A stretch of 64,000 nucleotides of DNA, taken from assembly GCF_001605725.1 (NCBI RefSeq), contig NZ_CP011530.1, forward strand, positions 3,534,001 through 3,598,000, given 5' to 3'. The stretch is from Mycobacteroides immunogenum. GTDB lineage: Bacteria > Actinomycetota > Actinomycetes > Mycobacteriales > Mycobacteriaceae. The position numbers and the translations under genes are program-made. How positions within the stretch are numbered: the first letter of the stretch is position 1; each line of letters begins with the position of its first letter. Of this stretch, positions 47,141 through 58,583 are shown one piece after another. The notes beneath the pieces are model-generated. The model was given only the letters and a program-made list of their open reading frames with translations, did not search any database and was not told the DNA's origin.

Positions 47141-48619
47141 CTACAGCGCGGTCGGCAATGCCCCACGGGCGGTCTCGTAGGCCGCGCCCACCCGGTACAG
47201 CCGGTCGTCGGCGAGGGCGGGAGCCATGATCTGCAGACCCACCGGGAGACCGTCGTCGGCCGAAAGACCGGACGGCACCGACATTCCGCAGTGCCCGGCC
47301 AGGTTCAGTGGCAGCGTGCACAGGTCGAACTGATACATGGCCAGCGGATCATCGACCTTCTCGCCCAACCGGAATGCGGTGGTCGGAGTCGCAGGGGTGA
47401 CCAGCACATCGACCTGCTCGTAGGCCCGCTCCAGATCGCGCTTGATCAAGGTACGTACCTTCTGGGCCCGGCCGTAGTAGGCGTCGTAGTACCCGGCGGA
47501 CAGCGCATAGGTGCCGATCATGATGCGCCGCTTGACCTCTGGACCAAAGCCTGCCGCCCGGGTAAGCGCCATGACTTCCTCGGCGCTATGGGTTCCGTCA
47601 TCCCCGACCCGCATGCCGTAGCGCATGGCATCGAAGCGGGCCAGGTTCGAGGACACCTCCGACGGCAGGATCAAGTAGTAGGCCGGGAGTGCGTACTCGA
47701 AGTGGGGACAGGACACCTCAACCACATCGGCGCCCAGCGCGGTCAGCTGCTCGACGGCCGCGTCGAACGACGCCATCACGCCCGGCTGATAACCCTCACC
47801 GCGCAGCTGCGAGACCACGCCCACACGCACACCCTTGAGGTCCCCGGATGCCCCGGCACGGGCCGCTGCCACCACATCGGGCACCGGTTCATCGACCGAC
47901 GTGGAGTCACGCGGATCGTGGCCGGCGATCACCTGATGCAACAGCGCGGTATCCAAAACCGTACGCGCACAAGGTCCGCCCTGATCCAGAGACGACGCAC
48001 AGGCCACCAGCCCGTAACGGGAAACGGTGCCGTAGGTGGGCTTGACTCCCACCGTCGCGGTGAGCGCCGCGGGCTGACGGATGGATCCACCAGTGTCGGT
48101 GCCGATGGCCAACGGAGCCTGGAAGGCAGCCAGTGCGGCGGCGCTACCGCCGCCGGAGCCGCCCGGCACCCGCTCGATGTCCCAGGGGTTGCGAGTCGGT
48201 CCATAGGCGGAGTTCTCGGTGGACGAGCCCATCGCGAACTCATCCATGTTCGTCTTGCCCAGGATCGGAATCCCCGCCTCGCGCAGCCGCGCCGTCACGG
48301 TCGCGTCGTAGGGCGGTACCCAGTTCTCCAGAATCTTGGATCCACACGTGGTGGGCATGTCCCGGGTGGTGAACACATCCTTGAGCGCCAGCGGCACGCC
48401 GGCGAGCCCAGACGGCACCGAGCCCGCCGCGATGGCGTCGTCGACGTTCTTCGCGGCGGCCAGCGCCTGCTCCCCTGCCACGTGCAGGAAGGCCCGGTAG
48501 GTCTCGTCGGTGCCGGCGATCTGGTCCAGATGGGCACGGGTCACCTCAACGGACGACACCTCGCCCGAGTGGATCAGCGCTGCCAGCGACGCGGCATCCT
48601 GCCTGATCAGGTCGGTCAC
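47141..48619 (-). CDS. gatA: Aspartyl/glutamyl-tRNA amidotransferase subunit A
   Basis: A 492-residue amidase that releases ammonia from glutamine for transfer to the tRNA-bound acid. Seen: the catalytic lysine in [13 protein letters not shown] near residue 77, the glycine/serine-rich amidase signature [20 protein letters not shown] near 150, and the cis-serine/nucleophile pair in [15 protein letters not shown] near 173. It overlaps the gatC stop by 4 bases, so GatC and GatA are coupled. GatB is encoded about 6 kb away. Confidence 0.97.
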   Translation of the reverse strand: MTDLIRQDAASLAALIHSGEVSSVEVTRAHLDQIAGTDETYRAFLHVAGEQALAAAKNVDDAIAAGSVPSGLAGVPLALKDVFTTRDMPTTCGSKILENWVPPYDATVTARLREAGIPILGKTNMDEFAMGSSTENSAYGPTRNPWDIERVPGGSGGGSAAALAAFQAPLAIGTDTGGSIRQPAALTATVGVKPTYGTVSRYGLVACASSLDQGGPCARTVLDTALLHQVIAGHDPRDSTSVDEPVPDVVAAARAGASGDLKGVRVGVVSQLRGEGYQPGVMASFDAAVEQLTALGADVVEVSCPHFEYALPAYYLILPSEVSSNLARFDAMRYGMRVGDDGTHSAEEVMALTRAAGFGPEVKRRIMIGTYALSAGYYDAYYGRAQKVRTLIKRDLERAYEQVDVLVTPATPTTAFRLGEKVDDPLAMYQFDLCTLPLNLAGHCGMSVPSGLSADDGLPVGLQIMAPALADDRLYRVGAAYETARGALPTAL

Positions 48620-48924
48620 TGTTCTTCCCCCAGAATCTGCGGCACCGCAAAACGTCCCTCGGCCACCCGCGGAGCGGCGGCCAGCGCCTCATCCGGAGTG
48701 AGGCACTCGGCGATCACATCGGGCCGTGTGACATTGACCGCATCGAGCGGCGAACTCGTCGCATCGACCTCGTCAAGCTCATCGGTGGAAACGGCACTGA
48801 TCTGGCTGACGTGGCCGAGGATCGCATCGAGTTGCCCGGCGTATCCGTCCAGCTCAGCGTCGGTCAACGCGAGCCGGGCCAGTCTGGCCAGGTGCGCGAC
48901 CTCGTCACGGGAAATGGCGCTCAC
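48616..48924 (-). CDS. gatC: Aspartyl/glutamyl-tRNA amidotransferase subunit C
   Basis: A 102-residue subunit that wraps around GatA and GatB. The family start [20 protein letters not shown] follows the GTG at 48924; the open frame further upstream is not GatC-like. The C-terminal part shows [26 protein letters not shown] (48938-48933) ends 8 bases before the GTG and could be the -10 box of the gatCA transcript. The divergent ACT-domain gene starts 43 bases away. Confidence 0.94.
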   Translation of the reverse strand: MSAISRDEVAHLARLARLALTDAELDGYAGQLDAILGHVSQISAVSTDELDEVDATSSPLDAVNVTRPDVIAECLTPDEALAAAPRVAEGRFAVPQILGEEQ

Positions 48925-48967
48925 GGCTAGATAGCCTAGAGGGCGGCCGTGCCTGACCTGTGCCACA

Positions 48968-49633
48968 GTGTTGGACGTGCCGTCATATCTGCTGCGCCTA
49001 CAGCTCGCCGACCGCCCCGGCAGTCTTGGGTCGGTCGCCGTCGCGCTCGGCACGGTGGGGGCGGACATTTTGTCCCTCGACGTTGTCGAGCGCGGTCCGG
49101 GCTACGCCATCGATGACCTGGTCATCGACTTGCCGCCCGGCTCCATGCCCGACTCACTGATCACCGCCGCCGAGGCGCTGAACGGGGTGCACGTGCATTC
49201 GATCCGTCCGCACACTGGACTGCTGGAGGCGCACCGCGAGCTCGAGCTGATAGACAGAGTGGCTGCCGCCGCGGCCTCCGCCCGCCTGGAGGTTCTGGCG
49301 CAGGAAGCGCCCCATGTGCTGCGGGCGAACTGGTGCACCGTGGTGCGCCAAGACGGCACCGGATTCATTCGGGTGGCCGGCAGCGCGGGCGCCCCGGAAA
49401 CCCAGGCCACCTCGGCCCCCTGGCTACCGCTGAGTCGCGCACAGGTTTTGGAAACCTCTGCCGAATGGGTGCCCCAACTGTGGAAAGACATGGACACCAC
49501 GCTGGCCGCCGCGCCGCTGGGCTCGGGTGATACCGCCGTGGTACTGGGCCGCCCCGGCGGCCCGGAGTTCCGGCCCTCGGAGGTGGCTCGTCTGGGCTAC
49601 CTGGCCGGCATCGTCGCTACCTTGGTGCGGTAG
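48968..49633 (+). CDS. ACT-domain protein (Rv3013-like)
   Basis: A 221-residue soluble protein with an N-terminal ACT domain at residues 4-75 ([40 protein letters not shown]), the kind that binds amino acids. A C-terminal region of about 140 residues is of unknown fold. It is divergent from gatCA, in the same place as Rv3013 in M. tuberculosis. GTG at 48968 is used; a second GTG three codons on (48977) begins closer to the conserved part. Function unknown. Confidence 0.82.
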   Translation: MLDVPSYLLRLQLADRPGSLGSVAVALGTVGADILSLDVVERGPGYAIDDLVIDLPPGSMPDSLITAAEALNGVHVHSIRPHTGLLEAHRELELIDRVAAAAASARLEVLAQEAPHVLRANWCTVVRQDGTGFIRVAGSAGAPETQATSAPWLPLSRAQVLETSAEWVPQLWKDMDTTLAAAPLGSGDTAVVLGRPGGPEFRPSEVARLGYLAGIVATLVR

Positions 49634-49692
49634 CGGTCGGTTCACAGGAACGGCACAGCCAATTCCCTGAGTCGCGCGGCACACTCTCTGAC

Positions 49693-51579
49693 GTGACTGA
49701 CATCGACGCGTCCATGAGCCGGACTCGGGAACGACTCATCTTCGCCGCCATTCTGCTGACAATCACCGTGGTGTACCTCTGGGACATCAGCCAGAACGGA
49801 TGGTCCAATGCCTTCTACGCGGCCGCCGTCCAATCCGGCAGTGAGAGCTGGAAGGCATGGTTCTTCGGCAGCTTCGATCCGCAGAACTACGTGACCGTCG
49901 ACAAGCCCGCAGGTGGACTGTGGCTGATGGGGTTGTCGGCCAGGCTCTTTGGCTTCTCCAGTGCCAGCATGCTGATTCCGCAGGCCCTCCTCGCGATCGC
50001 CAGCGCCGCCCTGATCCGCGCGGCGGTGCGCCGACAGGCCGGCCCCGGCGCGGGACTGCTCGCGGCGGCGCTGTTCGCCCTCATCCCGGTGGTCTCGGTG
50101 ATGTTCCGGCACTCCAACCCCGACGCTCCGATGGTCTTCGGGATGGTGGTGGCCGCGTACTTCACCACCCGCGCCATCGACTCCGAGCGCTCGCGCGGTG
50201 CCGCCGGGTGGCTGGCACTGGCCGGCGCCGGTATCGGATTCGCATTCCTGTGCAAAACCCTCGAAGGGCTGCTGGTGGCTCCCGCGCTGCTGCTCGCCTA
50301 CCTGGTCTCTGCCAAATGGCCTTGGAAGACAACGCTTCTGCACATCCTGGGCGCGGGCGTGGCCCTACTGGCCTCATCGGGATGGTGGATGGCCGCCGTC
50401 GCACTGACTCCCGCGGGCAGCCGCCCGTACGTCGACAACTCCACCGACAACAGCGAGTGGACACTGGCGGTCGGCTACAACGGCCTGGATCGTCTACTCG
50501 GCGGTGACTCCAACGGAATGGGCGGCGGCCGGGGCAGCGGCCCCGGATTCTCCGGCACTCCGGGCATCTTCCGGCTGTTCCAGGACACCCAGGCCGATCA
50601 CATCGCGTGGCTCCTTCCCACCGCGTTCATCGCGCTGGTCCTGGGTCTCGTCATCATCGGCAAGGCGCCGCAGGCCGCGGGCTGGCTGGGCCGTCTGCGT
50701 GCGATCACCACCAATCCCGCAGGGGCAGGCCTGGTTTTGTGGGGCACCTGGATGGTGTCGAACTACGTGATCCTGAGCTACATGGCCAAGCAGTTCCATC
50801 CCTACTACACCTCGGCCATGGCTCCGGCCATCGCCGGTTCACTGGCGATCGGCACGGTGCTGCTGTGGCGGCATCGGTCCGAGCTGATCGGCAAGCTCGG
50901 ACTGAGCGCACTGACACTCAGTGCCACCATCATGGCGTTTGTCCTGCTGCGGCGCATACCCACCTGGCTGCCCTGGCTGCGATGGGTACTGCTGCTCGGC
51001 GGCCTGGTGATGGCGGTGGCGCTGGCACTCGGTGCATTGGAACGCGGCGCCCGCCTGCGTTACGCCATTGCCACTCTGGCCCTTGTGGTTTCGCTGGGCG
51101 GATCGATCGCGTTCACCGTCGCGAACGTGACCACGCCGAAGGTCGGCGGACTGTCCACATCGGGGCCGGCGATCGCCAAGGATGACAAGTTCGGCGGACA
51201 GCCGCCCGAGCCTCTGGACCCGGCATTGGCCGCACTCATCAAGGATTCCGGCGCCAGGTGGCCAGTAGCGACTACCAACACCCGCACGGCCGCGCCCATT
51301 CAGTTGGAGACCAATGCGCCGGTGATGGCGATCGGTGGATTCTCCGGGCGCGACAACCCCATCACCCTGCAACAGTTCATCGACTACACGCAGGACGGCA
51401 CCGTTCAGTTCTATGCCGAATCCGTCAAGGACAAAGACAAAGACAAAGAACAACCGCAGAAGGACGATGAACCCAAACGGGTGGCCGACGAAATCCAGAA
51501 ATGGGTCGAGAACCACTTTTCGTCAAAGGATTACGGCGACCTACGGGTGTTCGACCTGTCGGTCCCGCCGAAAACCTAG
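49693..51579 (+). CDS. GT39-family membrane glycosyltransferase
   Basis: A 628-residue membrane protein of the ArnT/PMT-like clan, related to YkcB. About 11-13 hydrophobic helices fill residues 15-480. Catalytic-type acidic residues are visible in VTVDKPAGGLWLMGLSARLF near residue 78 and RHSNPDAPMVFGMVVAAY near 140. The C-terminal ~130 residues form an extracytoplasmic domain ending with a charged run (VKDKDKDKEQPQKDDE). Such enzymes use polyprenyl-phosphate sugars to modify envelope components. The stop overlaps the convergent VanZ gene by 4 bases. Confidence 0.87.
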   Translation: MTDIDASMSRTRERLIFAAILLTITVVYLWDISQNGWSNAFYAAAVQSGSESWKAWFFGSFDPQNYVTVDKPAGGLWLMGLSARLFGFSSASMLIPQALLAIASAALIRAAVRRQAGPGAGLLAAALFALIPVVSVMFRHSNPDAPMVFGMVVAAYFTTRAIDSERSRGAAGWLALAGAGIGFAFLCKTLEGLLVAPALLLAYLVSAKWPWKTTLLHILGAGVALLASSGWWMAAVALTPAGSRPYVDNSTDNSEWTLAVGYNGLDRLLGGDSNGMGGGRGSGPGFSGTPGIFRLFQDTQADHIAWLLPTAFIALVLGLVIIGKAPQAAGWLGRLRAITTNPAGAGLVLWGTWMVSNYVILSYMAKQFHPYYTSAMAPAIAGSLAIGTVLLWRHRSELIGKLGLSALTLSATIMAFVLLRRIPTWLPWLRWVLLLGGLVMAVALALGALERGARLRYAIATLALVVSLGGSIAFTVANVTTPKVGGLSTSGPAIAKDDKFGGQPPEPLDPALAALIKDSGARWPVATTNTRTAAPIQLETNAPVMAIGGFSGRDNPITLQQFIDYTQDGTVQFYAESVKDKDKDKEQPQKDDEPKRVADEIQKWVENHFSSKDYGDLRVFDLSVPPKT

Positions 51580-52115
51580 GGACCGGGAGCGGAGTCTGGT
51601 CGCCTGCGCCAACACGGCCGGGAAAGCAACGCGGCCAGACCCGCACCGGCGGCGTTGAGAATCACGTCGTCAATCGAGGACACCCGGCCGATGGCCAACA
51701 CGTACTGCAAGAACTCGACCGTTGCCGAGCCCGCCGCCGCGAGCCCGATGATGCCCCAGGGACCGATCCGGAATCGGATGGGCAGTAGGTAGCCGGCCGC
51801 CGCGAATACCAGGAGATTGCCGCCCACCTGCTCAATGACAGTGGCCACGTCCGCCGCGCGCAGCGAGATCAGGTCACCCAGCGGCATCCACTGGATCCTG
51901 CGCGTCCCACCGGTGGGAGTCAGAATCATCCACAGCCACGGCACTGTCCCGGCGACAGCGCCGATCTCCGCGAAACTGGAAACCCACGCCCAGCGCGGCG
52001 GCCATCCGGTGTGCTTGCGCCACAACGCGCATACGACGGCCAGTAACACCGCGACAGGCAACGCACCCAGCGCGATGATCCATACCGAGCCCCAGCGCTC
52101 CCATGTCCCCCACAT
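51576..52115 (-). CDS. VanZ-family membrane protein
   Basis: A 179-residue protein with about five hydrophobic helices and the VanZ pattern: GNLLVFAAAGYLLPIRF near residue 100, then EFLQYVLAIGRVSSIDDVIL near 135 and LNAAGAGLAALL. VanZ gives teicoplanin tolerance in enterococci, but most chromosomal homologues have no known role. It lies 9 bases after ligA on the same strand. No other van genes are present. Confidence 0.88.
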   Translation of the reverse strand: MWGTWERWGSVWIIALGALPVAVLLAVVCALWRKHTGWPPRWAWVSSFAEIGAVAGTVPWLWMILTPTGGTRRIQWMPLGDLISLRAADVATVIEQVGGNLLVFAAAGYLLPIRFRIGPWGIIGLAAAGSATVEFLQYVLAIGRVSSIDDVILNAAGAGLAALLSRPCWRRRPDSAPGP

Positions 52116-52124
52116 CGGCCGGTA

Positions 52125-54179
<2,055 letters not shown>

Positions 54180-54222
54180 CTAACCCACCCGCCCGACAGC
54201 TCCCGAACCCTACGATGTGCCC

Positions 54223-54645
54223 ATGGGCACACACCCCATCATGTTCACGGATGACGATCCGGGCCTGGCCGAGCTACGCGAGCTGGCGCTCGCCCTGCCA
54301 GAGGCCGTCGAGCAGATCTCGTGGGGACGACCTGTTTTTAAGGCAGGCACCACCAAGGCGGGCAAGATCTTCGCGATGTTCGGCGGTAACGCCAAAGGTG
54401 ACGCCAAGGGCGCGATGGTGGCCTACCCGTACTCGGTGCTGGTCAAGGTGGACGAATCCGAACGCCCCGCACTCTTGCAGGACGAACGTTTCTACTACCC
54501 GGCCTACATGGGCCCGTACGGCTGGCTGGGACTGGACTTCGCCACCGCCGAGGTGGACTGGAACGAGGTTGCCGAGCTTCTCGACGCGTCCTATCGCTCG
54601 ATCGCCACGAAACGGCTGATCACACTGCTGGACCAGCCCGGATGA
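54223..54645 (+). CDS. MmcQ/YjbR-family protein
   Basis: A 140-residue small alpha/beta protein of the YjbR (CyaY-like fold) family, often annotated as DNA-binding without strong proof. Seen: ALALPEAVEQISWGRPVFKA near residue 25 and VLVKVDESERPALLQDERFY near 75, then the aromatic YMGPYGWLGLDFATAEVDW. The ATG at 54223 is 6 bases after TACGAT (54211-54216), suggesting a leaderless mRNA; a GTG two codons upstream is an alternative. Divergent from ligA. Confidence 0.85.
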   Translation: MGTHPIMFTDDDPGLAELRELALALPEAVEQISWGRPVFKAGTTKAGKIFAMFGGNAKGDAKGAMVAYPYSVLVKVDESERPALLQDERFYYPAYMGPYGWLGLDFATAEVDWNEVAELLDASYRSIATKRLITLLDQPG

Positions 54646-54678
54646 TCCCTAATCACTCCCCAGAGAGGGGTTGGGCAC

Positions 54679-55434
54679 ATGTTGTCTGTTACTAGCCGAT
54701 TCTGCGCTGCCCTGGCCGCCTCGGCCCTCACTGCCGTCGCCGGGGCGTCTGCCGCCCATGCCGACGGTCCCCTCGTCTTTCCCGGTATGGAGATTGTTCA
54801 GGGGACACAGCTGTGCACACTCGGCTTCGTCGATCCCGGTGCACGGGTGGGCCTCACCGCGGGCCATTGCGCCATGGATACCGATGGCCCGGTATACGAC
54901 TCCGCCGGCGAACTGATCGGGGCTCTGGTCATCGCCGGCTCCAACCTGCGCGACGGGGACCGGATCGACGGCAGTAAATATGTGATCGACTATGAGGCCA
55001 TCAAGTTCCGGAATGACGTGGCGATCAACGACATACTGCCCAATGGGATTCGGCTTGAGCGCGGCAGCGGGATCGAGCCGTATACCGGCTTGCCCGTCTG
55101 CCGCAACGGTGTCACCACCGGTGAGGCGTGCGGCACCGTCACCAATGTGAACAATGGCTGGTTCGAGATCGACGGCCTACCCGCCGACCACGGTGACTCG
55201 GGCAGCGCCGTGTACTCGATCACCTCACCCGGGCACGGAGCCATCGTCGGAATCGCCCGCGGAACCACCCGCAGCGTGGACACCGGCGTGGTGCAAACCA
55301 CCGCGGTTTCCTGGTCGACCATCCTCAATCAACTGCGGGAAGACCTCGAAAAATCGCCCGACATTGGCCCGTCACCTGGGGATTCACCAGCTCCAACACC
55401 ACTTCCTGCACCAGAGGACACCCGGTTCGCATAG
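54679..55434 (+). CDS. Secreted S1-family peptidase, paralogue 1
   Basis: A 251-residue trypsin-fold protein with a signal peptide ending after SAAHA near residue 29. Mature part: histidine in GLTAGHCAMD, aspartate candidate in VIDYEAIKF, serine in ADHGDSGSAVYS. Two cysteine pairs are likely disulphides (TLGFVDP...TAGHC and PVCRNGVTTGEACGT). The last ~30 residues are a proline-rich tail. GAGAGGGG precedes the ATG. It is the first of three tandem paralogues. Resembles mycobacterial Rv1815-like exported proteins; the substrate is unknown. Confidence 0.83.
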   Translation: MLSVTSRFCAALAASALTAVAGASAAHADGPLVFPGMEIVQGTQLCTLGFVDPGARVGLTAGHCAMDTDGPVYDSAGELIGALVIAGSNLRDGDRIDGSKYVIDYEAIKFRNDVAINDILPNGIRLERGSGIEPYTGLPVCRNGVTTGEACGTVTNVNNGWFEIDGLPADHGDSGSAVYSITSPGHGAIVGIARGTTRSVDTGVVQTTAVSWSTILNQLREDLEKSPDIGPSPGDSPAPTPLPAPEDTRFA

Positions 55435-55526
55435 GCTCATAGCCACACGGAGAGTCGTGCCGCGTGCTCTCCTCATGCTGGTCGGGCTTTGTTGACGGTG
55501 AACGTGGCAGACAGAGAGCTACGGCG

Positions 55527-56405
55527 TTGACCAGTGTCGGCGAAGAGGGTCGACGAACCGGCCCCTGGGGACGGTTGACGGCGCATGCCGCTGCCGTCAC
55601 CGCACTGGCCGTTCTCGGCCTTGCCAACCCGATTGCCGCACATGCCGACCCACTGATCTACCCGGGTATGGAAATCATCCAGCGCCCGCCCGGCAAGGAA
55701 TCGCTGAGCTGCACGCTCGGTTTCGTGGATCCCGCTGCCCGCGTTGGAGTCACCGCGGGCCACTGCGGCGGCAACGGCCCGGTGTTCACCAACGACGGTG
55801 TCCGTATCGGACAGCTCGCCGTCGCGCAGTCCAACATCAAGGCCGAGGGTCCGCTGGCACGGGACGACTACCGGATCGACTATGAGGGCATCGCCTTCGA
55901 CGACGGCGTGCCGATCAACAACGTGCTGCCCAACGGGCTACGCCTCGGAGTCGATCCCGCCGTCGTGCCCCGGGATGGCCTCCCGGTGTGCCGGGTGGGA
56001 ATCACCACCGGAGAGGCGTGCGGGGCGATCGCGGGATTCGGCAACGGCTGGTTTCTCGTCGATGGCCTGCCGGCCGATCACGGCGACTCCGGAAGCGCCG
56101 TGTACACCGTCACCTCACCCGGCAACGCGGCCATCGTGGGAATCGTGAGTGCGCGTTTCACCGCCAACCAGACCCGCAGGGAATCCACCGTGGCGCTGTC
56201 CTGGCCGACGGTGCAGCAGCAGATCCGAGACGATATCGCGGCAGCGCGCCGACCCGGCGAGAGCAGCGCCGCCGGCCCGGTGGCGAGCAATCCACAAGCA
56301 CCGCCGCCGCCGGTGGCGATAAACCCGCAGGCGCCAGCCATGGTGCTGCCTCCGGCACCTTCTGATGACCGGCCCACCGGTCCCGCAAGAATGGTCGTCC
56401 CCTAA
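55527..56405 (+). CDS. Secreted S1-family peptidase, paralogue 2
   Basis: A 292-residue paralogue. The TTG at 55527 is proposed as start because AGAGAG lies 9 bases upstream and a normal signal peptide follows (LTAHAAAVTALAVLGLANPI, cleavage after AAHA); an in-frame GTG at 55464 adds an unlikely hydrophilic extension. Catalytic set: VTAGHCGGNG, RIDYEGIAF, ADHGDSGSAVYT. It shares DYEGI and PVCRVGITTGEACG with paralogue 1. It has the longest proline/alanine tail of the three (APPPPVAINPQAP), perhaps a wall-spanning linker. It ends 5 bases before paralogue 3. Confidence 0.8.
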   Translation: MTSVGEEGRRTGPWGRLTAHAAAVTALAVLGLANPIAAHADPLIYPGMEIIQRPPGKESLSCTLGFVDPAARVGVTAGHCGGNGPVFTNDGVRIGQLAVAQSNIKAEGPLARDDYRIDYEGIAFDDGVPINNVLPNGLRLGVDPAVVPRDGLPVCRVGITTGEACGAIAGFGNGWFLVDGLPADHGDSGSAVYTVTSPGNAAIVGIVSARFTANQTRRESTVALSWPTVQQQIRDDIAAARRPGESSAAGPVASNPQAPPPPVAINPQAPAMVLPPAPSDDRPTGPARMVVP

Positions 56406-56410
56406 CCGTC

Positions 56411-57091
56411 ATGCGCCCGTTCTTGTGGATAACCACCATCGTTGCGGTGCTGTGCGTGCTTCCGGCCGTGAATCCGGCGCGCACGCACGCGGACCCGCCG
56501 CTCGTGTTCCCTGGCATGCTGATCTACCAGGGCTCGCTGAGCTGCACACTCGGCTACGTCGACCCCGGACTTCGCGTGGGTATCACCGCCGGACACTGCT
56601 TCAACGGCGACGGCATCATCCGCAACGGTGACGGCGCTGCCGTGGGGCACAAGGTGCTGGCGCATGACAATCGTCCCCCCGAGGGCCCGGTGTACGAGAA
56701 CGAGTACACGATCGACTACGAAGCCATCGCGATAGACGACGGATTGCCGCTGAACGATCTGCTGGCCAATGGTCAGCGACTCGAACGCGATGACACGGTG
56801 GCCCCCGAGGTTGGTATGCCCGTTTGCCGTACCGGACACACCACGGGTGACGCCTGTGGCTCGGTGACGCGACTTGGCAACGGCTGGTTCAGGTTCAACG
56901 GCCCGGTGATCGCCAAGGGCGATTCCGGTGGCCCGGTGTACACCCGCGTGGGCGACCGCACCGTACTGGTCGGCATCATCCGTGGATTCATGACGAGTCA
57001 GTCCGGTGATGATGTGCAATCCTGGGCGATGTCCTGGCCGTCCGTGATCAAACAGCTGCGCGAGGACCGCAAGGGTCTGCTGCCCGGATGA
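56411..57091 (+). CDS. Secreted S1-family peptidase, paralogue 3
   Basis: A 226-residue paralogue with a signal peptide ending near residue 28 (PARTHA). Catalytic set: GITAGHCFNGDG, TIDYEAIAIDDG and AKGDSGGPVYTR, the latter being the textbook GDSGGP serine loop while the other two paralogues carry GDSGSA. It lacks the long proline tail. It follows paralogue 2 after 5 bases, so both are probably translated from one mRNA. TAGGCT at 57097-57102, beyond its stop, may be the promoter of the next gene. Confidence 0.84.
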   Translation: MRPFLWITTIVAVLCVLPAVNPARTHADPPLVFPGMLIYQGSLSCTLGYVDPGLRVGITAGHCFNGDGIIRNGDGAAVGHKVLAHDNRPPEGPVYENEYTIDYEAIAIDDGLPLNDLLANGQRLERDDTVAPEVGMPVCRTGHTTGDACGSVTRLGNGWFRFNGPVIAKGDSGGPVYTRVGDRTVLVGIIRGFMTSQSGDDVQSWAMSWPSVIKQLREDRKGLLPG

Positions 57092-57108
57092 ACCCGTAGG
57101 CTCAGCCC

Positions 57109-57963
57109 ATGGCTGATTCTCTTCACGCAAGCGGCTCATCGGCATCCGCCTGGAAGGCCTTTACTGTCGAGACCACCGGGCACATCGCACAGGTCACCCT
57201 CATCGGGCCCGGCAAGGGCAACGCGATGGGCCCCGACTTCTGGCGCGAGCTACCGCTGATCTTCGCCGAGCTCGACGCCGACCCGCAGGTGCGTGCGGTC
57301 GTGCTGGCCGCCACCGGCCCGCACTTCAGCTACGGATTGGACTTGCCCGCCATGGCAGGCACCTTCATGCCGCTGATGGCCGATAAGGCGCTGGCCAAGC
57401 CGCGCACCGACTTCCTCGACGAGATTCGCCGCCTACAGGCCTCGGTGACCGCCGTCGCCGACTGCCGCAAACCGGTGATCGCCGCGATCCAGGGCTGGTG
57501 CATCGGCGGCGGTGTCGATCTCATCGCAGCCGCCGACATCCGGTACGCCAGCTCAGACGCCAAGTTCAGCGTGCGCGAGGCCAAGGTGGCAATCGTCGCC
57601 GATATCGGCTCACTGCACCGACTTCCACCGATCATCGGCGACGGTCACCTGCGTGAACTGGCGTTCACCGGCAAGGACATCGATGCCGCCCGGGCCGAGA
57701 AGATCGGACTCGTCAACGACGTCTTCGACACCCCCGAGGCGACACTGGCCGCCGCGCACGCCACCGCCGCCGAGATCGCGGCGAACCCCCCGCTGGTGGT
57801 GCAGGGTGTCAAGGACGTCTTGGGCCGCGAGCGCGAGAACGTCGTCGCCGACGGCCTCAAGTACGTCTCGACCTGGAACGCCGCCTTCCTGCCGTCGGAG
57901 GACCTACAGGAAGCCATCGGCGCGGTCTTCGAGAAGCGGGAGCCGGACTTCAAGGGCCGCTAG
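57109..57963 (+). CDS. Crotonase-family protein, dienoyl-CoA isomerase-like
   Basis: A 284-residue enoyl-CoA hydratase/isomerase superfamily protein. Seen: FSYGLDLPAMAG oxyanion loop near residue 68, IQGWCIGGGVDLIAAADIRY near 128, and EAKVAIVADIGSLHRLPPII near 155. The pattern CIGGGVDL...DIRY...VADIGSLHRLP matches delta3,5-delta2,4-dienoyl-CoA isomerases better than hydratases, so it may act on unsaturated acyl-CoAs. TAGGCT ends 6 bases before the ATG, suggesting a leaderless start. The stop overlaps the convergent BluB gene by 4 bases. Confidence 0.87.
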   Translation: MADSLHASGSSASAWKAFTVETTGHIAQVTLIGPGKGNAMGPDFWRELPLIFAELDADPQVRAVVLAATGPHFSYGLDLPAMAGTFMPLMADKALAKPRTDFLDEIRRLQASVTAVADCRKPVIAAIQGWCIGGGVDLIAAADIRYASSDAKFSVREAKVAIVADIGSLHRLPPIIGDGHLRELAFTGKDIDAARAEKIGLVNDVFDTPEATLAAAHATAAEIAANPPLVVQGVKDVLGRERENVVADGLKYVSTWNAAFLPSEDLQEAIGAVFEKREPDFKGR

Positions 57964-58583
57964 GCCTCTCGGTAGCGGCCCCAGTGCACGGCGTCCTCCA
58001 GCGGACGCCCGTTGCGCCAGCCGAACCGCTCGAGATCGGGCCGCTCCGCGAACTCATGCACCGGGCCCACACACAACCAGGCGATCGGCCGGATATGGGC
58101 TGGGGCACCGATCAATTCGGCGAGGAATTGCTCCTCGTAGAAGGACACCCAGCCCACACCGATCCCCTCGGTCACCGCGGCGAGCCACAGGTTCTGGATG
58201 GCGAGCACCGCGGAGAACAGTCCCGCGTCCGAGATGGTGTGCCGTCCGAGGATATGCGGACCACCGCGTCCGTGATCGTAGGTGACCACCACTGCGGTTC
58301 CGCTCTCGCGGATACCTTCGATCTTGATGGGGTCAAAGGTGTTTCGCCGTTCCTCGGGAAGACTCTCGGCGAATCTGCCGCGCTGCAGGGCGACGTGCGC
58401 GGCGAAGTCATCCAGCACACGCGGTTCGCGCACCACCACGAAGTCCCACGGCTGGCTGTTCCCGACGCTCGGCGCGCGATGCGCGGCCTGCAACAGCTTC
58501 ATCAGGGTCGCGTCGTCGACGACCTCTCCGGTGAACTCGGCTCGCACATCCCGGCGCGTCGCTATCGCCTGATAGACGTCCAT
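57960..58583 (-). CDS. bluB: BluB, 5,6-dimethylbenzimidazole synthase
   Basis: A 207-residue nitroreductase-fold flavin destructase that turns FMNH2 plus oxygen into dimethylbenzimidazole, the lower ligand of vitamin B12. Seen: RRDVRAEFTGEVVDD near residue 10, AAHRAPSVGNSQPWDFVVVR near 35 and EGIGVGWVSFYEEQFLAELI near 140, then IAWLCVGPVHEF, all typical of BluB. The ATG at 58583 shares its A with the stop of the upstream MetE-like gene (TGATG); a GTG at 58586 is also possible. No B12 riboswitch seen. Confidence 0.88.
   Translation of the reverse strand: MDVYQAIATRRDVRAEFTGEVVDDATLMKLLQAAHRAPSVGNSQPWDFVVVREPRVLDDFAAHVALQRGRFAESLPEERRNTFDPIKIEGIRESGTAVVVTYDHGRGGPHILGRHTISDAGLFSAVLAIQNLWLAAVTEGIGVGWVSFYEEQFLAELIGAPAHIRPIAWLCVGPVHEFAERPDLERFGWRNGRPLEDAVHWGRYREA

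Noticed and set aside
46841..48934. A very long open frame (697 codons) on the plus strand opposite gatA and gatC
   Set aside because: It is antisense to two certain genes, has arginine/histidine-rich low-complexity sequence with no domain, and arises from GC-rich codon bias.
51576..52115. VanZ as a sign of glycopeptide resistance
   Set aside because: No vanHAX or regulator genes nearby; chromosomal VanZ-family proteins are common without this role.
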